Positions 1 to 13,097 of a stretch of DNA of 64,000 nucleotides are shown piece by piece. This stretch comes from Hyperoodon ampullatus. Taxonomy: Eukaryota; Chordata; Mammalia; Artiodactyla; Ziphiidae. The notes beneath the pieces were generated by a model, which worked only from the letters and a program-made list of their open reading frames with translations, had not been told where the DNA came from and did no database searches. Every line of letters starts with the position of its first letter. Positions within the stretch are counted from its first letter, which is position 1. Position numbers and translations under genes: made by a program. Where the stretch lies: contig OX457072.1 of assembly GCA_949752795.1 (NCBI GenBank), positions 2,666,001-2,730,000 on the forward strand, given 5' to 3'.

Positions 1-1199
1 TTAACTGCCTGATTGGGGATTTCATTCTCCATTTGTGTCAGATATTTCTCAAACAATTTCGTGTCATTAGCCTGAGTTTTTAGATTATGTTCAAACAGCA
101 GTAACCACGACTGACATGACTTAAAGTATGAATCATAATTTTCCATTTTAAAAAGTTAGCCCCTTTAAAAAGTCTCGGACTTTGTTTTGAAGACCATAGC
201 TATTTGGTGTGTAAGATATGGTCACGTACAGTACTTGGAGGCTTCTGGCATTATTAAGTTAATCTGTCCAGTGCTATTTACAGACCTTAAAGCTGCCCCA
301 GTCAGCTGCTCTGCTGGTACTCACATGTTATTAATGATGATGATGATGATAGTTAATGTACAAGTGAGGATCTTCAAAGCTAGTGAGCAGCTTCGTGAGC
401 AACACTGTTTCTAATGCAACACCCACAAGAAAATACAGCATCCTTCATCTTCCAACAGATTTAAACCAATAGATTGAGACAAAATAGTCATTTTTTCACA
501 TCGAGTTTCTGTCTTTCATTATTTTGACAGCTTAAAATGTCAACAAATAGAACTGGGTTGTCTTAGATCTATTAAAAAAAAAACAAAAGAAACTACTGCT
601 TCCCCAATTCATCCATTTGTTTTAGTGAACCCTACCTGCTGCCCATACATGTAAAACACTTCCCAGTAGGCATCCTTTTTAATATGGTTTATTAAGGAGA
701 GCACTAAACTGGGTGCCTGGAAACCTGGTGTCCATTCCTGCCTCAGCCGTCTGTGCTATGTTTGTTTCTCTAGTAGTCAACTCTGCTCTCCATCAAACTG
801 CACTGCTCTTAAATCCCTAATCCCCACCCCTTTGCGATTCCTCTCTCTTGGTCAGTAATCTCACCTCCTACATCACGAGGAAATGGAAGCTGTGAGAACT
901 CCGCTCTCCTGCCGAGTAATCTGCAAACCTCTCCGTGCCTACTGTTGGTGCCCCTCCAGTCACTCTTCCTTCCCTTCTCCTGAAGGGAGTGGTGGGCTCT
1001 GGACTCCATCCCACCATCTCATTCAGTCATTCTGTGGGACCCCTTGGTAAATGCCAAATTAAGTGTACATGGCAAATGTTTTACAGAATTTAAGTAACAT
1101 CTTTTGAAATTGGAATTTATCCTTAATTGCCTGTTGTTCCACTTAAAACGAAAATCAAGTAAGAAATAAAGCATTACATCAGCAGTATGATTTAGTAGT
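1..1199. other. intergenic, no gene seen
   Basis: Mostly non-repetitive AT-rich DNA. A short (ATG)n run lies at about 332-350. The open frames here are short and lack recognisable domains. I cannot assign any function. Confidence 0.6.
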
Positions 1200-1206
1200 T
1201 ACAACT

Positions 1207-1253
1207 AAGATCCCGCAAGCCGTGCAGCGGGCCAAAAAAAAAAAAAAAAAAAA
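1207..1253 (+). repeat. 3' fragment of CHR-1-like SINE
   Basis: The sequence 'actaagatcccgcaagccg' followed by a GC-rich bit and a run of about 21 A matches the 3' end of the short CHR-type SINE seen complete at 4068-4189. The 5' two thirds, including the tRNA-like promoter boxes, are absent, so this is a 5'-truncated insertion. Confidence 0.75.
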
Positions 1254-2204
1254 AGGCATGTAAAATATACTGCAATTCAAGACATTTTGTGCTGGCCCAG
1301 AACGATAATTATATAATGGGCACTCGATACATTTTGAAACTCCATCAGTTCCTGAAATTAATAAAGTGTTTGTCAGTACACACATCTAGGTACATTTAAA
1401 ACATAAAAGCATTTCCCAGATTTCTTTATTTTACATCTTTCTTGTCACATTCATATTATAGGCTTTTTACCTCTTCCCCTTTTTCCCTTCCTTCCTTTAC
1501 ACCCCTAAATTCCTAGAAGCTGACCCAAGAGAGATCTGGAATCAGAAGTTTCTAAGCTTGGCCTCAGTCGACCACATTTCAGTGTTCCTTTGCCCCAGCA
1601 CAAAATGCATCGTTCCCAAATATTAAATAACGTCCTGTGCCAAAACTTGCCATCACTGGATGGTCAGTGTTCTAAAGTTCTTATGTGGAAGCTGCCCCTT
1701 TGTCATGATGTAAAAACCAACTGGTGAATCAGAATATATGAACTCGAACTTGAGCTTCAAATAACTGGTCTCGTTTTAACAACAAAGCAACCTAGCTGGA
1801 TTTATTCTTGATTCAGTAAATATAAGCCACACTCAGGTTGTGGTGGCCTGTAGCTAGCTGGGTGTGTCCCTACAATTCAAAAGATCACTAATAAGGTACT
1901 GTTTACATTTAAAAGTAGAAAAATTATCCTTAATATACACTTTGATTAAGTGATAATTGAGGATATTAATGCCAATTATGAAAACCGAAAAATTATACAG
2001 AGCTTAAAAGCAGTAAAAGGCTATTCTTCCCCAACCCTTCCCATCCACCTCTAAGGTCTTGAAAAGACAGCAGGTAGTTGGAGCTTGGAGTTTCTTGGGC
2101 ATCCCTTTGACACTGCAATTTGTAGTAGGGATTCTCAACTACAGTCCATACCAGATGTCTAGCATACTTTGCAATCAGTTTCTTTGCTACTCATTGATTC
2201 ATTA
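1254..2204. other. intergenic, no gene seen
   Basis: No coding signal or clear repeat recognised. Around 2205 a MIR-like phrase (attcattcactcaacaaaca) marks the start of older repeat material. Confidence 0.5.
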
Positions 2205-2279
2205 GTTTATTCATTCACTCAACAAACATTTATCATGGACAAGGCACTCTGACAAGGTTAAAGTGACATGGGAAAAACG

Positions 2280-2700
2280 TAATTGTCCACTAGTGGGGAT
2301 GTGGATAAATAAATAGCAGTATATTCAAGTTATACGATTGAATACTATTCAATGCATGAACTAGAGCTATATATATCTCCAAAATGTAGTATTTAAGTAA
2401 AAAATAGTGTTGGAAAGGAGGTGAGAAAGTGGGCACATATTTATTTCAGGGAGTGTAAGTGTATTACAACCTCAAAGGAGGGCAATTTGACAATCCATTG
2501 TGATTAATGTTACCATAAAAGTGTCAATTCTAATTTATTCTATAGACATAACTGCACGTATGGGAACTGAACAAGAACACATGAACAAGAATAATTATTG
2601 AAATATTATTTGTAGTAGTAAAATATGGATTGTTCATTAATAGAAGACAAGTTAAACAAATTATGATTATACATCCATGAAGGATTTGAGGTGAACTTTT
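2280..2700 (+). repeat. old L1 3' end fragment (L1M-like)
   Basis: The wording is typical of old L1 3' regions: 'gtccactagtggggatgtgg', then 'gggcaatttgacaat', 'tctatagacataactgcac' and 'ttattgaaatattatttgtag'. The order suggests rearranged or two overlapping fragments. It is too diverged to name a subfamily. Confidence 0.5.
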
Positions 2701-4067
2701 TGTTTTCATTACAATAGCATATCCAGAGATAAATGTTCTAGTGTTCAGTATGAGTTACTTAGATTTATCTTATATTATTACACAGACAACTGATTTCTTA
2801 AATTTGCTCTTCTTGGGGGAACACCTAATTCTGCATAATTGTGGATTTTAAGGCACTTGGAAAATATCTATGTTTCTCCTTTTAGATATTGCCTTCCACT
2901 AGATTAGGTAAGTCTGAATTCCTATAATCACTTTTTATTTTTCCTATTGCTTTAATAGTTTTGAATTGATAAAATGAATTTATTTCCCAAATGGTTTTAT
3001 TGTAAAATTTTAAAATAGCATGTGCAGGTATTACCTAATACAATGTTGCTCTTTTGTATGTTTAGTGCACAGAATCTAATTTCACGTGGATAAATTTGCT
3101 ATTTACCCCATGGGTCACCAGGAAGGAGCAGCTTTCTATACAGTTTGCCCACTCCAGCCAGCAGACCATCAGTAGATGACCTTAAAGATATGAATAGCAT
3201 ACTGCATATTTTCAAAATAACACCAGGGGTCACTATAAGCTAGAAACCTTCAAATGTTTTAAAATGTTGAGTTCATGTCAATCACATGATTTTTATTTGA
3301 ATATTAAGCCTCAACAAAATAAATTCAGTATTTATTATTCAAAATAAACAGGCAAATGAAGGATAAGGACAACAGGAAGAGTAAATTCAGGTTGAAGATT
3401 AGATAGAATACTTTTCAATTTTGGGGTCAGGTGGGATAGGGTATATACAGGAAATAGAGTTCCGGTTACCAAACTATAGATTTTAGCATTTTAGGGGATC
3501 ATTAACCCCTTCTGGAATTTGCTTATAGCTACAGACATTCTGACTCAGAAAGATGCACAAAATTCAGTGTTGACCAATAAAGAACCAAGGATCTTAGGTT
3601 GAGAAACTCTACCATAGGAATTTCAGTCTGATTTCTCTTATTTGTAAAGCATAAGCAGGGATGGGTTGTGTTGTAGGTTTGCTTTTAGCTACAGTTAGAT
3701 CTGTGCTGGGGTAACTCAGCACCCAGCAAACTTGCCCCACAGAAGCCACTGGCCAGTCACGATAAGTGCAATTCTACTTATTAGCAGCCTAACCTATACG
3801 TGAATCAGTACCTTCACCCAAAAGAGCCAGTCACACTGAGGCTGAATGCTTGCCCTCATCCTTTGGATTATTTATGAATTGCCCCTCCAGGGGCTATAAG
3901 TTAGGAGGCAACAAAATGAGGAACGAAAATGCGTGCAGTTTTCAGGCACGAATAATCATTACCGTGAAGTTCATCTTAAGAATGTGACTGCGTCATTTGA
4001 CTTGCTGTGTGGTTGCCACCATGCCTGTTTCCTCACCCCTGCGAAGGCAAATTTAAAAAGACACTGT
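2701..4067. other. intergenic, no gene seen
   Basis: AT-rich non-coding sequence with no long conserved frame. No clear repeat family recognised. Confidence 0.5.
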
Positions 4068-4189
4068 GGGGAATTCCCTGGCAGTCCAGGGGTTAGGACT
4101 CGGCGCTTCCACGGCAGGGGGCATGGGTTCGACCCCTGGTCGGGGGGACTAAGATCCCTCAAGTCATGCGGCAAAAAAAAAAAAAAAAA
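4068..4189 (+). repeat. CHR-1-like SINE, full length
   Basis: Starts 'ggggaattccctggcagtcc', carries a box B-like 'gggttcgacccctggtc' and ends in a 17-base A-tail. An imperfect direct repeat ending in 'cactgt' (about 4057-4067 and 4186-4197) flanks it, as expected for an L1-mobilised SINE. The cetartiodactyl tRNA-derived head is clear. Confidence 0.9.
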
Positions 4190-5190
4190 GGGCACTGTAG
4201 ACTCTTGTGTATTTCATTATAATGCAGACAAGAAATATTTATTACTGCCTTTGCATGTCCATCCTTCCCTCAAGGGAAAGCAAATCAGAATGTGGAAAGG
4301 ACTTGTTAGACTTCCACTTGTTTCGGGAACCAAGGAGGTTTGCAGTTATGACAATTAAAGTGTAGAGTGTAATAGAGAGGACAGTAGTATTAAATGAAGA
4401 AAAATTGTTTAAATAGAAAAGATATTTAAAACTTTCCCAACACCACAGGGAATAATTTATGTGCAAAATCGGTGGGATTTAGGGCGTGACTAAATAAAAG
4501 GGGAGAGATGAACTATGAATAAAGTCAAGCTACACTGCTGAGACTTAATCTTCAAGGAGGTATTGAAGGTGTTTAAACACAGGAGTGGCAGAAACGGTTT
4601 TGGCTTTTTGGAAAATCACTCTGGCAATCAGGGAGCAATGCATAGATGAATAGAGGCAGGAGGTGCAGGTGGGAACTAAGATGATGGACCTGGGAGTGAA
4701 GAGGGAAATACTGGGGGAGGCAGGAGGACGGGCTGGATGTTGTTTATTTTTGTCTCTGTGGTGTCCTGTGCCAACCGTGCCTACTACTAGTTTAGGCATT
4801 AATAATAAACTTATATTTATAATAATTGTTAACAAACGGGCCTTTACATAATAATGTATGTTTCCGGTTTCTGGTTTGGCTGTTGAGCCATTCATTGAGT
4901 TAGGTAAATAAGTCTTTCTAAGCATCAAAGGGATGGCAGGCCTCTGAAAGGAAAGGGTAGGGAGATCTGACTATAAAAGATCTAAATGTCTGTACATCAC
5001 AATGGTTGTGAATTGATTGTGAATAAAATGAGAGAACAAAGTAGGAAGTAATATTCATAAAAAATAATTGTATGCTTATTAGCTAAATAGCTCATACAAA
5101 TCTAAGAAAAACGTGAAGAACTCAAAAGGAGGAAATAAGACAAAATGACACTAACAGGTAACTAAAGAAATACAAGTCACTAAAACCCAT
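4190..5190. other. intergenic, no gene seen
   Basis: Non-coding. Open frames on both strands at 4545-4928 are low-complexity and without domains. AT-rich ATAAT runs occur near 4800-4830. Confidence 0.5.
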
Positions 5191-5194
5191 CACA

Positions 5195-5450
5195 TAATTC
5201 AGCAATTCACCCTCTGGCTATATATCCGAAGGAAGTGAAAACGGAATCTCTGAGAAATATCAGCACTCCCATGTTCATTGCAGCATTATTCATAACAGGC
5301 GATATATGGAAACAACCTCAGTGTCCACTGATGGGTGAATGGATAAAGATGATGTGGTAATAATACACAGTGAAATATAGCCCAGCCATAAAAAAGGAAA
5401 CCCTGACATTTATGGTCACATGGATGAATAATAATAATAAACTTCAAAGT
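5195..5450 (+). repeat. L1 3' end fragment
   Basis: Contains the L1 ORF2/3'UTR junction text: 'cattgcagcattattcat', 'ggaaacaacctcagtgtcca', 'gatgggtgaatggataaag', then 'cccagccataaaaaagga'. Degraded, no coding capacity. Confidence 0.85.
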
Positions 5451-6789
5451 AAACATGCTGCCTTTCTGAAGACACTCTGGTGAGTCAATGATTTAAGGAT
5501 TAATTTAGCATCTCATTTCTTGAAAATTATCTAATTCACAGTTAAATAGAATAATCTACAAGGAAGTATGTTTTTAAAACATTTTTTTCAAATACATTTG
5601 ATTTAATGGCAAACTATATGTTCAAAAGACAACTATTTTCACTATTTAAGCTGGCAAAAAATAAATTCAGCACATTTTTTTCTGTACTTGAAATACAAAG
5701 CAATTGGAAAAAAACATCTCATTTACATTTAAAAAATTTAGTCTCACTCGCCTTTTCCTGGAAGACCTGTAGAGGCAAAAGAAAGTGGATACTGCGGAAA
5801 AGGTTAGTGTAAATTCACAGATCTTTAAATTCTCTTTTATGCTTATACCCCTCTCCTAACCATCTTCTTCTAAATTTAAAAGACGAAAGGGCCTTTTGGT
5901 CTTCAGGTAGGAGTTACGTCTGTCTGTCCTTGAGGAGATTTATCCCAGGAGGCGGGGACATTGTGAATCTTTGTGGAAGAGTTTCAAGTTCCAGGCTGGA
6001 ATAGATGAGATCCGTTCATCTGGCTCAGTTAGCAGTTGTTGGTTGCCTCCTGTGTTCCAGGCAGCACTAAGCCCTAGAAAGTTAAAAAAAAAAAAAAAAA
6101 AATCCAACCAGACCAGGTCTTGTCCTCAGAGGACTTACAGTCCCTGGAAAGGAGGGAGAAGAAAGCCCTCGGGTGCCATGACACTTCAGTTCTGTGGTCG
6201 GTGCCCCAATGCGCCAACAGTGCTGGATGGCTGGGCATTACAGAGGGACACTGACCTTGAGGTGACACCAAGGGAAGGGAGATGAGAGTCAGAGAAGGGG
6301 TTTGGAAGGGTCCCTCGGCAGGAGTATTCTCTACGCAAATGAAAGGTAAACCAGAGCATCTGACCTAGAAGGGAGAAAGGCCCTCTCACCTTCCATTGCC
6401 CCGGGCTAAGGACCAGCTTCTGCAACCACCCAGGCTAGAAAGGGAAAAAGGATAAGGTATCCTTGGAGTTGAGAGTTTTAAGTTTAGAGGGTGTAGTATC
6501 TGTGGCTTGAGATTAACGGAGAAGAATTACATTGAATCAGGATTGTGAATTTACTCATGACAAGCTAAAGGCACTGAATTTTACTAGGGGGAGCCCTTGA
6601 AGGTTTTTTAACTGGCTGAGGTCATAATCAGACTAGTACTTCAGGAAGATCACACCCCAGCCCTTATTCTCAGAGACAGCTTGGATTAGAGGGGAGAACA
6701 CTGAGAACTTACAATGTGGAAGAATTCCATGTCGTTGCAGGAAAGAGTGGGGCGTGAGAGGAGGGTCATGTCCCAGGTCTCAGGTGAGT
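5451..6789. other. intergenic, no gene seen
   Basis: Holds a 20-base A run at 6083-6102. The flanking text (tgtgttccaggcagcactaa ... ggacttacagtccctgg) resembles a very old interspersed repeat that I cannot name. No gene is visible. Confidence 0.5.
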
Positions 6790-7965
6790 CCCTGGGACGG
6801 GATGGGCCACGAAGTGTGGGTCCTTGGCTTCCTGCAGGAAAGAATTCAAGAGCGAGCCATAGTAAAGTGAAAGCAGGTTTACTTAAAGAGATACACATTC
6901 CATAGACATGATCTCGGTTGCCTCAGCCTGCAGCAGCTTGAAGCAGGATTTTGGTTCCCGGCCACAGACTGACGTCGGGAGTGGCAGGGAGAGCGCTGAA
7001 TCCTGGCCTCCAGACCACCAGGGACAAGTGGCCAGTGACAAGGCCCTGGCCCGTCAGCTATGAAGAGATGAGTTTCCACATAGAGATGGAAAGTAGTGAA
7101 GCAAGTAAAGTGTTTATTAGGAGGAAAAAGCGCACAGAACTTGTGGATAGACACATGGGCGGGCTCAGAGAGAGGGAGTCGAGTGCTTGTGGCCATTTGA
7201 ATCACTTGTATGGGGCATCTCTTCTGGGTTTCCTTTGATCAATCGACTTGCTTTGCCTGGTCTGAGTTCCTGTTTGGTTTACCTCAGGGTCCTCCCCTGT
7301 GTGCGAGCATCTCTTAGCCAAGATGGATTCCAGCGAAGAGGCCTATGGGTAGTTGGCATCACTTACTATGAGGTGGCACCCCCTCCCCTTTTGACCTCCA
7401 AGGAGCCTTTCTGCGCATGTGTAGTCGGGGAGGTCTCCTTGACTTCGAGAATGAGGAATATGCAGTCTCTTATCTTCTATCTGGGCAGGGCCCAGCCTCC
7501 TTCACCATCCTGCTTTTATGGAGCTTCTGCTATTATGTAGTTTCTGTCCACAAGGGAGAAACTGTTCAGCCTGGGGCCATCAACCTCCTGCCTCAGGCAG
7601 ACTGCGGTTGTCTCAGAAAGTGAGAGAGGCCCCAAAATATGGGGTGGTTTTTATGGGCTGGGTAATTTCATAGGCTAATGAGTAGGAGGATTAGTCCAAC
7701 TATTTTGGGGAAGGAGCAGAGATTTCCTGGAATTCGGCCACTGCCCACTTTGTGGCCTTTTATGGTTAGCCTCGGAACAGTTGTGGCACCTGTGGGTGTG
7801 TCATTTAGCTGATGTGTTACAGTGAGCGTATGATGAGGCTCAGGGTCTAGTGGAAGTCCGCCGTGTTGGAACTAGTTGGCTCTAACCAGTTTGTGTCGTG
7901 TTCTCAGTGGCTGTGTCACTCTTTTAAAGGTGTGCCCTGACCCCTTCCTGGTAATGGGAGTGTAC
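6790..7965. mobile_element. LTR-like block, probably one LTR nested in another
   Basis: The outer unit appears in two parts: about 6790-6907 (gaattcaagagcgagccata, then gaaagcaggtttacttaaag) and about 7605-7965 (gaggccccaaaatatggggt, aatttcataggctaatgag, ending near gtgtgtcatttagctg). Between them a second unit of about 700 bp reads like another LTR (acagactgacgtcgggagtg, atctcttagccaagatggat). Both match long repeats I recall from artiodactyl genomes as ERV LTRs. No gag, pol or env frame is present. Boundaries, orientation and family are uncertain. Confidence 0.55.
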
Positions 7966-8139
7966 GTCAAATACGAGAGAGAGAGATAAAGGCGGTAAAT
8001 GGTCCAACTCTTGGGGGGTGGTTCTCAAAGGCTAAAGCGGGAGGAAATGAATGGTCTGTTTCACAGTAGAACCACCAGAATTCTGGCAGGAGTCGGGAGG
8101 GAAAGGAAGATTGTGAGTCAAAGTAGAAAAGTAATCATA

Positions 8140-8350
8140 ACAACAACAGCTTATAGGAATTGAACCTTTGCTATGTGCTTGGCACTGTGTTAAGAACTTT
8201 ATAAAGATTGCATTATCTCATCCCCAGACCCCTCCATGGACCATGGGCAGCAATCAGGGAGTCTGTATTTGACAGTGTTTAAAAGTGGTAAAAAGCCCAA
8301 AAGTCATTTGCCCCAGGATAGCAAACTGAGACTTGATTTCAGTTTCAACC
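8140..8350 (-). repeat. MIR SINE
   Basis: In minus orientation: 'tgctatgtgcttggcactgt', 'aagaactttataaagattgc', then 'caaaagtcatttgccccagg' and 'gatttcagtttcaaccc'. These match the reversed MIR core and tRNA-like part in order. Confidence 0.8.
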
Positions 8351-8500
8351 CCTCCCAGATGTGTGATCTTTAAAACAATCTGATGACCTTATTTGCAAAG
8401 CAGAAACAGAGACACAGATGTAGAGAACAAATGTATGGATATCAAGGGGGAAAGGTGTGGGGTGGGAGGAACTGGGAGACTGGCGTTGACACATATACAC

Positions 8501-8818
8501 TTTTTTTTTTTTTTAGATGTTGGGGGTTGGAGTTTATTAATTTATTTATTTTATTTTTGCTGTGTTGGGTCTTCGTTTCTGTGCGAGGGCCTTCTCTAGC
8601 TGCGGCGAGTGGGGGCCACTCTTCATCGCGGTGTGCAGGCCTCCCACTATCGCGGCCTCTCCTGCCACGGAGCACAGGCTCCAGACACGCAGGCTCAGTA
8701 GTTGTGGCTCACGGGCCCAGCTGCTCCACGGCATGTGGGGTCTTCCCGGACCGGGTCACGAACCCGCGTCCCCTGCATCGGGAGGCGGACTCTCAACCAC
8801 TGCGCCACCAGGGAAGCC
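8501..8818 (-). repeat. CHR-type SINE, long form
   Basis: Reads poly-T, then 'gctgtgttgggtcttcg', then the reversed head 'tgcgccaccagggaagccc'. The middle is a mix of the long form (ctctagctgcggcgagtg) and CHR-2-like wording (cctctcctgccacggagcac). The flanks 'acatatacactttt' and 'ccatctactctttc' may be a diverged TSD. Open frames through it are translations of the repeat. Confidence 0.9.
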
Positions 8819-8819
8819 C

Positions 8820-9712
8820 ATCTACTCTTTCTCTTTTTAAAATGAGATTAACATAACTGAGATCGGTGGGGATTCACTGGAAGGACCTTTGTGAAATCAG
8901 AAAGCCTGGATTTCTCTCTTCATTTCACCTCTAATTGTGGTACCCTAAGCACACCATATAATAGTCTCATTAGAAGGTCCTACTGAGAAAAGCAGGAGCA
9001 GGGAGCCATCTGGTGTGTAAGGTAGCTGCTGGCTGAAAAATTTATGTGGCCAAAAATAATCTCAATGTGATGACTCTTGAAATGAGGCACCTGGGCAAAC
9101 ATGCTGCCTAGTGACCAGCCCAGGAGACTGCTATTTTCCCACCCTCTGCACAGAGATCAGATGGAGTAAAAAGCCCTGGAAAACCACAGCCCTGGTTTGG
9201 AGGTAGAGGATTGACAGGTATATGGTTTCAAAGTGACCACAGAGATGGAGCCATGATCAATAATCATCATGATGCCTCTTGACAGATTTGAATAGAGTGT
9301 AGAGCATGGGGGCTTGGGGCGGGGGGGAACGATGAACTGTGCAAATATAAAGAGGGGTGCCTGGGTGAGGACGTGATTGGCAATGCCAAATATGGCCCGG
9401 ATCTGGAAGACGTAGACAGTTCCAGACGGATGTTGATAATATAGTGCTGCATTAATTCTAAACTTACAAGAAGTATAAGAAAAGCTTTCCAGTTCATTTC
9501 TTTCATCATTTAATTATGAAAAGTTTTAAATACACATAAAAGGTGAAAGAATTTTACACTATAAACCTGTATACCCACAACCTAGATTTTACCATTAACG
9601 TTTTATTTTATTTGCTTTATTGCCTATTATCAATCTGTCCATCCCTCTGTTATCCATCAACCCATCTTATTTTCTGATGTATTTCAAAGTAAGTTGCAGA
9701 AATCAGTACACT
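8820..9712. other. intergenic, no gene seen
   Basis: No gene or clear repeat recognised. Short open frames here have no domain. Confidence 0.5.
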
Positions 9713-9720
9713 TTCCCTAA

Positions 9721-9909
9721 GATATATATATATATATACACACACACATATACATATACATATATATACATATATATATATATTTATTTAATTTTTTTTT
9801 GGCCACACCGCATGGCTTGTGGGATCTTAGTTCCCTGACCAGGGATTGAACCCATGCCCTCGGCAATGGAAGTGCAGAGTCCTAACCACTGGACCACCAG
9901 GGAACTCCC
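9721..9909 (-). repeat. CHR-1-like SINE with a microsatellite tail
   Basis: Minus-strand body 9791-9909 (ggccacaccgcatggcttg ... ccaccagggaactcccc). The tail side has become (TA)n(CA)n(TATACA)n at 9721-9790. 'ccctaa' before 9721 and again at 9907-9912 suggests the microsatellite lies inside the insertion and grew from the A-tail. Confidence 0.85.
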
Positions 9910-9924
9910 CTAAACTCTATATTG

Positions 9925-11404
9925 TTTACATTTTTTTTAAGGTAAAATTTACACACAGTGAAATAGGCACATCTTGTCTACTATTCTGTGAGTTCTAATG
10001 AATGCATACATCTATGCATTCCAAACCTCTATCAAGATTTAGAACTTCACCTGAGAAACTCGCCCCCCCTTTTCATCTCCAGCCAATCTTGGTCCCTGCC
10101 CACCCAGAGGCAGTCACTATGTTTATTTCTACATTCCAGGTTAGTTTTTCCTGTTCCAGGACTTCATGTAAATGGAATCATACGCTTTGTACTCTTTTCT
10201 GTTAGGCTTTCACTCAGCATAATGCTTTTGAGATTCCCCTCCAGTAGTTGTGTGTATTCACAGCTTGTTCCTTTTTTTTATTGTTAATTAGTGTTCCATT
10301 TTATGTATATACCACAGTATGTTTTTCCATTCTCCTATTGATGGGTACTTGGCTTATATGCAGGAGGAGAATTGCTAGGGTAGGTGTATGGTTCCCTTTT
10401 GAAGGAAGCGTGGGGTCATTTTACAAAGTAGTTGTTCCATTTTCACATTCCCACCAGTAATGTCTGAGGCTTCAGTTACTCCTCACATGCTTGCAAGCAC
10501 TTGCTACTGCGGGTGTGCAATGACATCTTACGCAATTTTAATTTGCATATCGTTAATGAATAATGACACTGGGTAGCTTTTAATGAGATTATTGACCAAT
10601 CGTATATCTTTTTTGTGAAGTATCTGTTCAAATCTTGTGTCTATTTTTTCATTGGGTTATCTGTTTTTATTACTAAGTTGTAAGGAGTCTTTACTTATCC
10701 TTAATACCAGTCCTCTGACAGATATATGTTCCCTCAGCTTGTGGCTTGATTATTCATGTTTTAAAAGGTGTCTTTTAATAAGAAATTTTAAATTATAATT
10801 AAATCCAAGTTATCACTTTTCTCTTTTAATGTCTTTTGTTTTCAGTGATTACTTTTTTCCTATTGTTATTGTTTTCTATATTTTCTTCTAGGAAACCTTT
10901 ACCTACCCTCAAGTCAGAAAAATAGCCTCCTATGTTTCCTCCTGAAAGTTTTATGGTTTGAGCTTTTACATTTAGGCATATGATCCATCTGAAAATAATT
11001 TTTGTGTATGGTGTGAGGTAGGGATCATGCTTTATTTTTTCCCCCCAAAATATCCAGTTGTTCTAGCACTATTTGATGAAAAGGTTGTCCATTTCTGATT
11101 TCTTTGTCTTCTTTGTTGAAAATCAAATAAGCTTATAAGCTTTGGTCTGTTTTTCTCCTCTGTATTCCATCCCATTGCTGTAGTGGTTGATCCTTATGTA
11201 AATATTACACTGTTTTGAAATTGTAGATTTATAGTACGTCTTGAAGTCAGGTGGTGTAAGTTCTCCAACTTTAGTCTTCTTAAGACTTTTTTGCATATTC
11301 TATATAGACTTTTCCATATAAACTTAAGAACTAGCTGGTCAATTCCTACAAAAAAGACTGCTGGGATTCTAATTGGGCTTGTGATGAATTTCATTTATTT
11401 TTGA
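9925..11404 (-). repeat. L1 fragment: 3'UTR and ORF2 C-terminal end
   Basis: The minus-strand order is continuous: 'aatggaatcatacgctttgt', 'attctcctattgatgggtac', 'caaatcttgtgtctatttt', 'agttttatggtttgagctt', 'aattcctacaaaaaagactg'. The reverse frame near 11194-11394 keeps an ORF2 C-terminal-like 'LVLKFIWK' with stops around it. It is a 5'-truncated, dead copy of about 1.5 kb. Confidence 0.9.
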
Positions 11405-13095
11405 ATGCAAAAAAAGTTGGTTGATTATTTGAGTATTTGATTTTATTCTGAATTTACTTTTAACAGGAACATAAAATAGAATATAAAATTTTTAAAAAGG
11501 TCAAAGTGATTAAATAGCTGCAACTAGGAGCAAGCATAGAGTATAGGAATGGCTTGCGTTGTACCTGTAAGACACAAATTTCCCCCCAATTTTTGTCTAG
11601 TTTTGTTCATTGCTTGGCGATTCTTATATACATTTTATATAAGGCACAAAACAACCACATAGCTCAGTCCGACTTTGCTTCTGAAATGATTTACCAATTC
11701 TCCTCTGGTTCTTACACTAGGAATGATGATAAAAGAATGTATACCTACCTGATTCAAACATAAACGGAAAATTCTGCCCCAGGATGGGGTTTAATCTCAA
11801 GATTCCTACTCCAGCCCTGTTTGCCAACTTCCCTTAGCAAACCCGAGACAGTTTTTCTATCACTCTTTCTCTTCTCCTTCAGTTCTGCCCCTCTGATATC
11901 AGGAAAGCCTAACATGGTCTACATAACAACATCAGATGGAAGTGGAGGGAAATGATAAAAAGAAAAAAATTACTACTTCAATTCCATTTCAATCCAGTTA
12001 AAAAAAAAAGATGTACTTCTATTTCAGACAGAACATATATTCAAATCATGCAAATTACAGGGATACACACAAGACAGGAGTTTGTTTTCTCTAAGCTAGT
12101 AGACCAGTTATCTATAGTTCTAAAGAGGTTAATTTTCTACTTTGCTGGAAACATCCCCTTAGGGTTTCCAAATACTCATACCTTGGGTATTAGACATTTT
12201 GTAAGTGACACAGACTTTGGAGTCTGACATCATCTCTTCTGCTTATCTGCCTTGTTTGTTTGGGCCAAAACTTTGGAATTAGCTAAGAGTCTCAGTCTTT
12301 AACTGTCTCAAGTATCCCCATGAGAGGTCATGGCTTTCTCTACTTTGGGGACAGAATAAAATGTCAGGGACAACTTGGCGAAGGGTTATTAAACAGAAAA
12401 ATAGTTTGCTATTGGATGTTAGATCTTCTTCCCTTTGGGTACACCCATCTCTGTAGTCTCCCTGCCCAGCTGGGTGTCTAGAATGTGGTATGTGCTCTAT
12501 TAATATTTGTTAAATTGAATGTCATTCATTTTTGGCATCTTCCCTATTTGGGCCATAAGACAAAGAAATCGGTAGGACAACCTTTCCAGATTCTTGTCTA
12601 GCTTGCCACTCTGATTTTAGCATTCAACACCATTTCACAGTCACTTGATGTTTTGAAAAGTTAAGAATGTGTTTGCGAGCCTGCCTGGAGGGCCCTCTTC
12701 CCCGTTCATGGACCAGCTGCGCCAGAGTGTGCTGTGCACAGGGAATTGATGGCTGGTGCTTCAGGGCCGGGATGGGGTGCGATCCCATCATTTTAGCAAA
12801 CTGCTCCTGCTCAGTGGCACAAACCAGCGCTGGAAGACGGCGCTGCCTGGATCTGCTCTCCACCTCCCCCAGACCGCTCCACATTGCATGTTCCTGTTGA
12901 CTTCCTGTTTTCCTTTTCCTCTTTTTCCTATCCTGGCACCTTATAATAATATTTTAATACTGAAGAAAATTCAGGTAGTCTGGGCCTGCCATGCATCCCA
13001 TTCAAGGGAGGGAGGCGGGGAGAGGAATGGCCGGAGGGCAAGGAAGATGACTAATCTATCTGAGCCCGGAACTTCCATGGATTCCGTATTTCACA
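11405..13095. other. intergenic, no gene seen
   Basis: Unique-looking sequence. A MIR 3' end-like phrase (gtgctctattaatatttgtt) sits at about 12490-12520. Open frames around 12624-13139 on both strands are short and without domains. Confidence 0.5.
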
Positions 13096-13097
13096 TA

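Noticed and set aside
8383..8856. 157-codon frame
   Set aside because: Mostly a translation of a CHR-type SINE. Many other frames (15575, 18340, 23294, 33592, 35286, 49616) are the same artefact.
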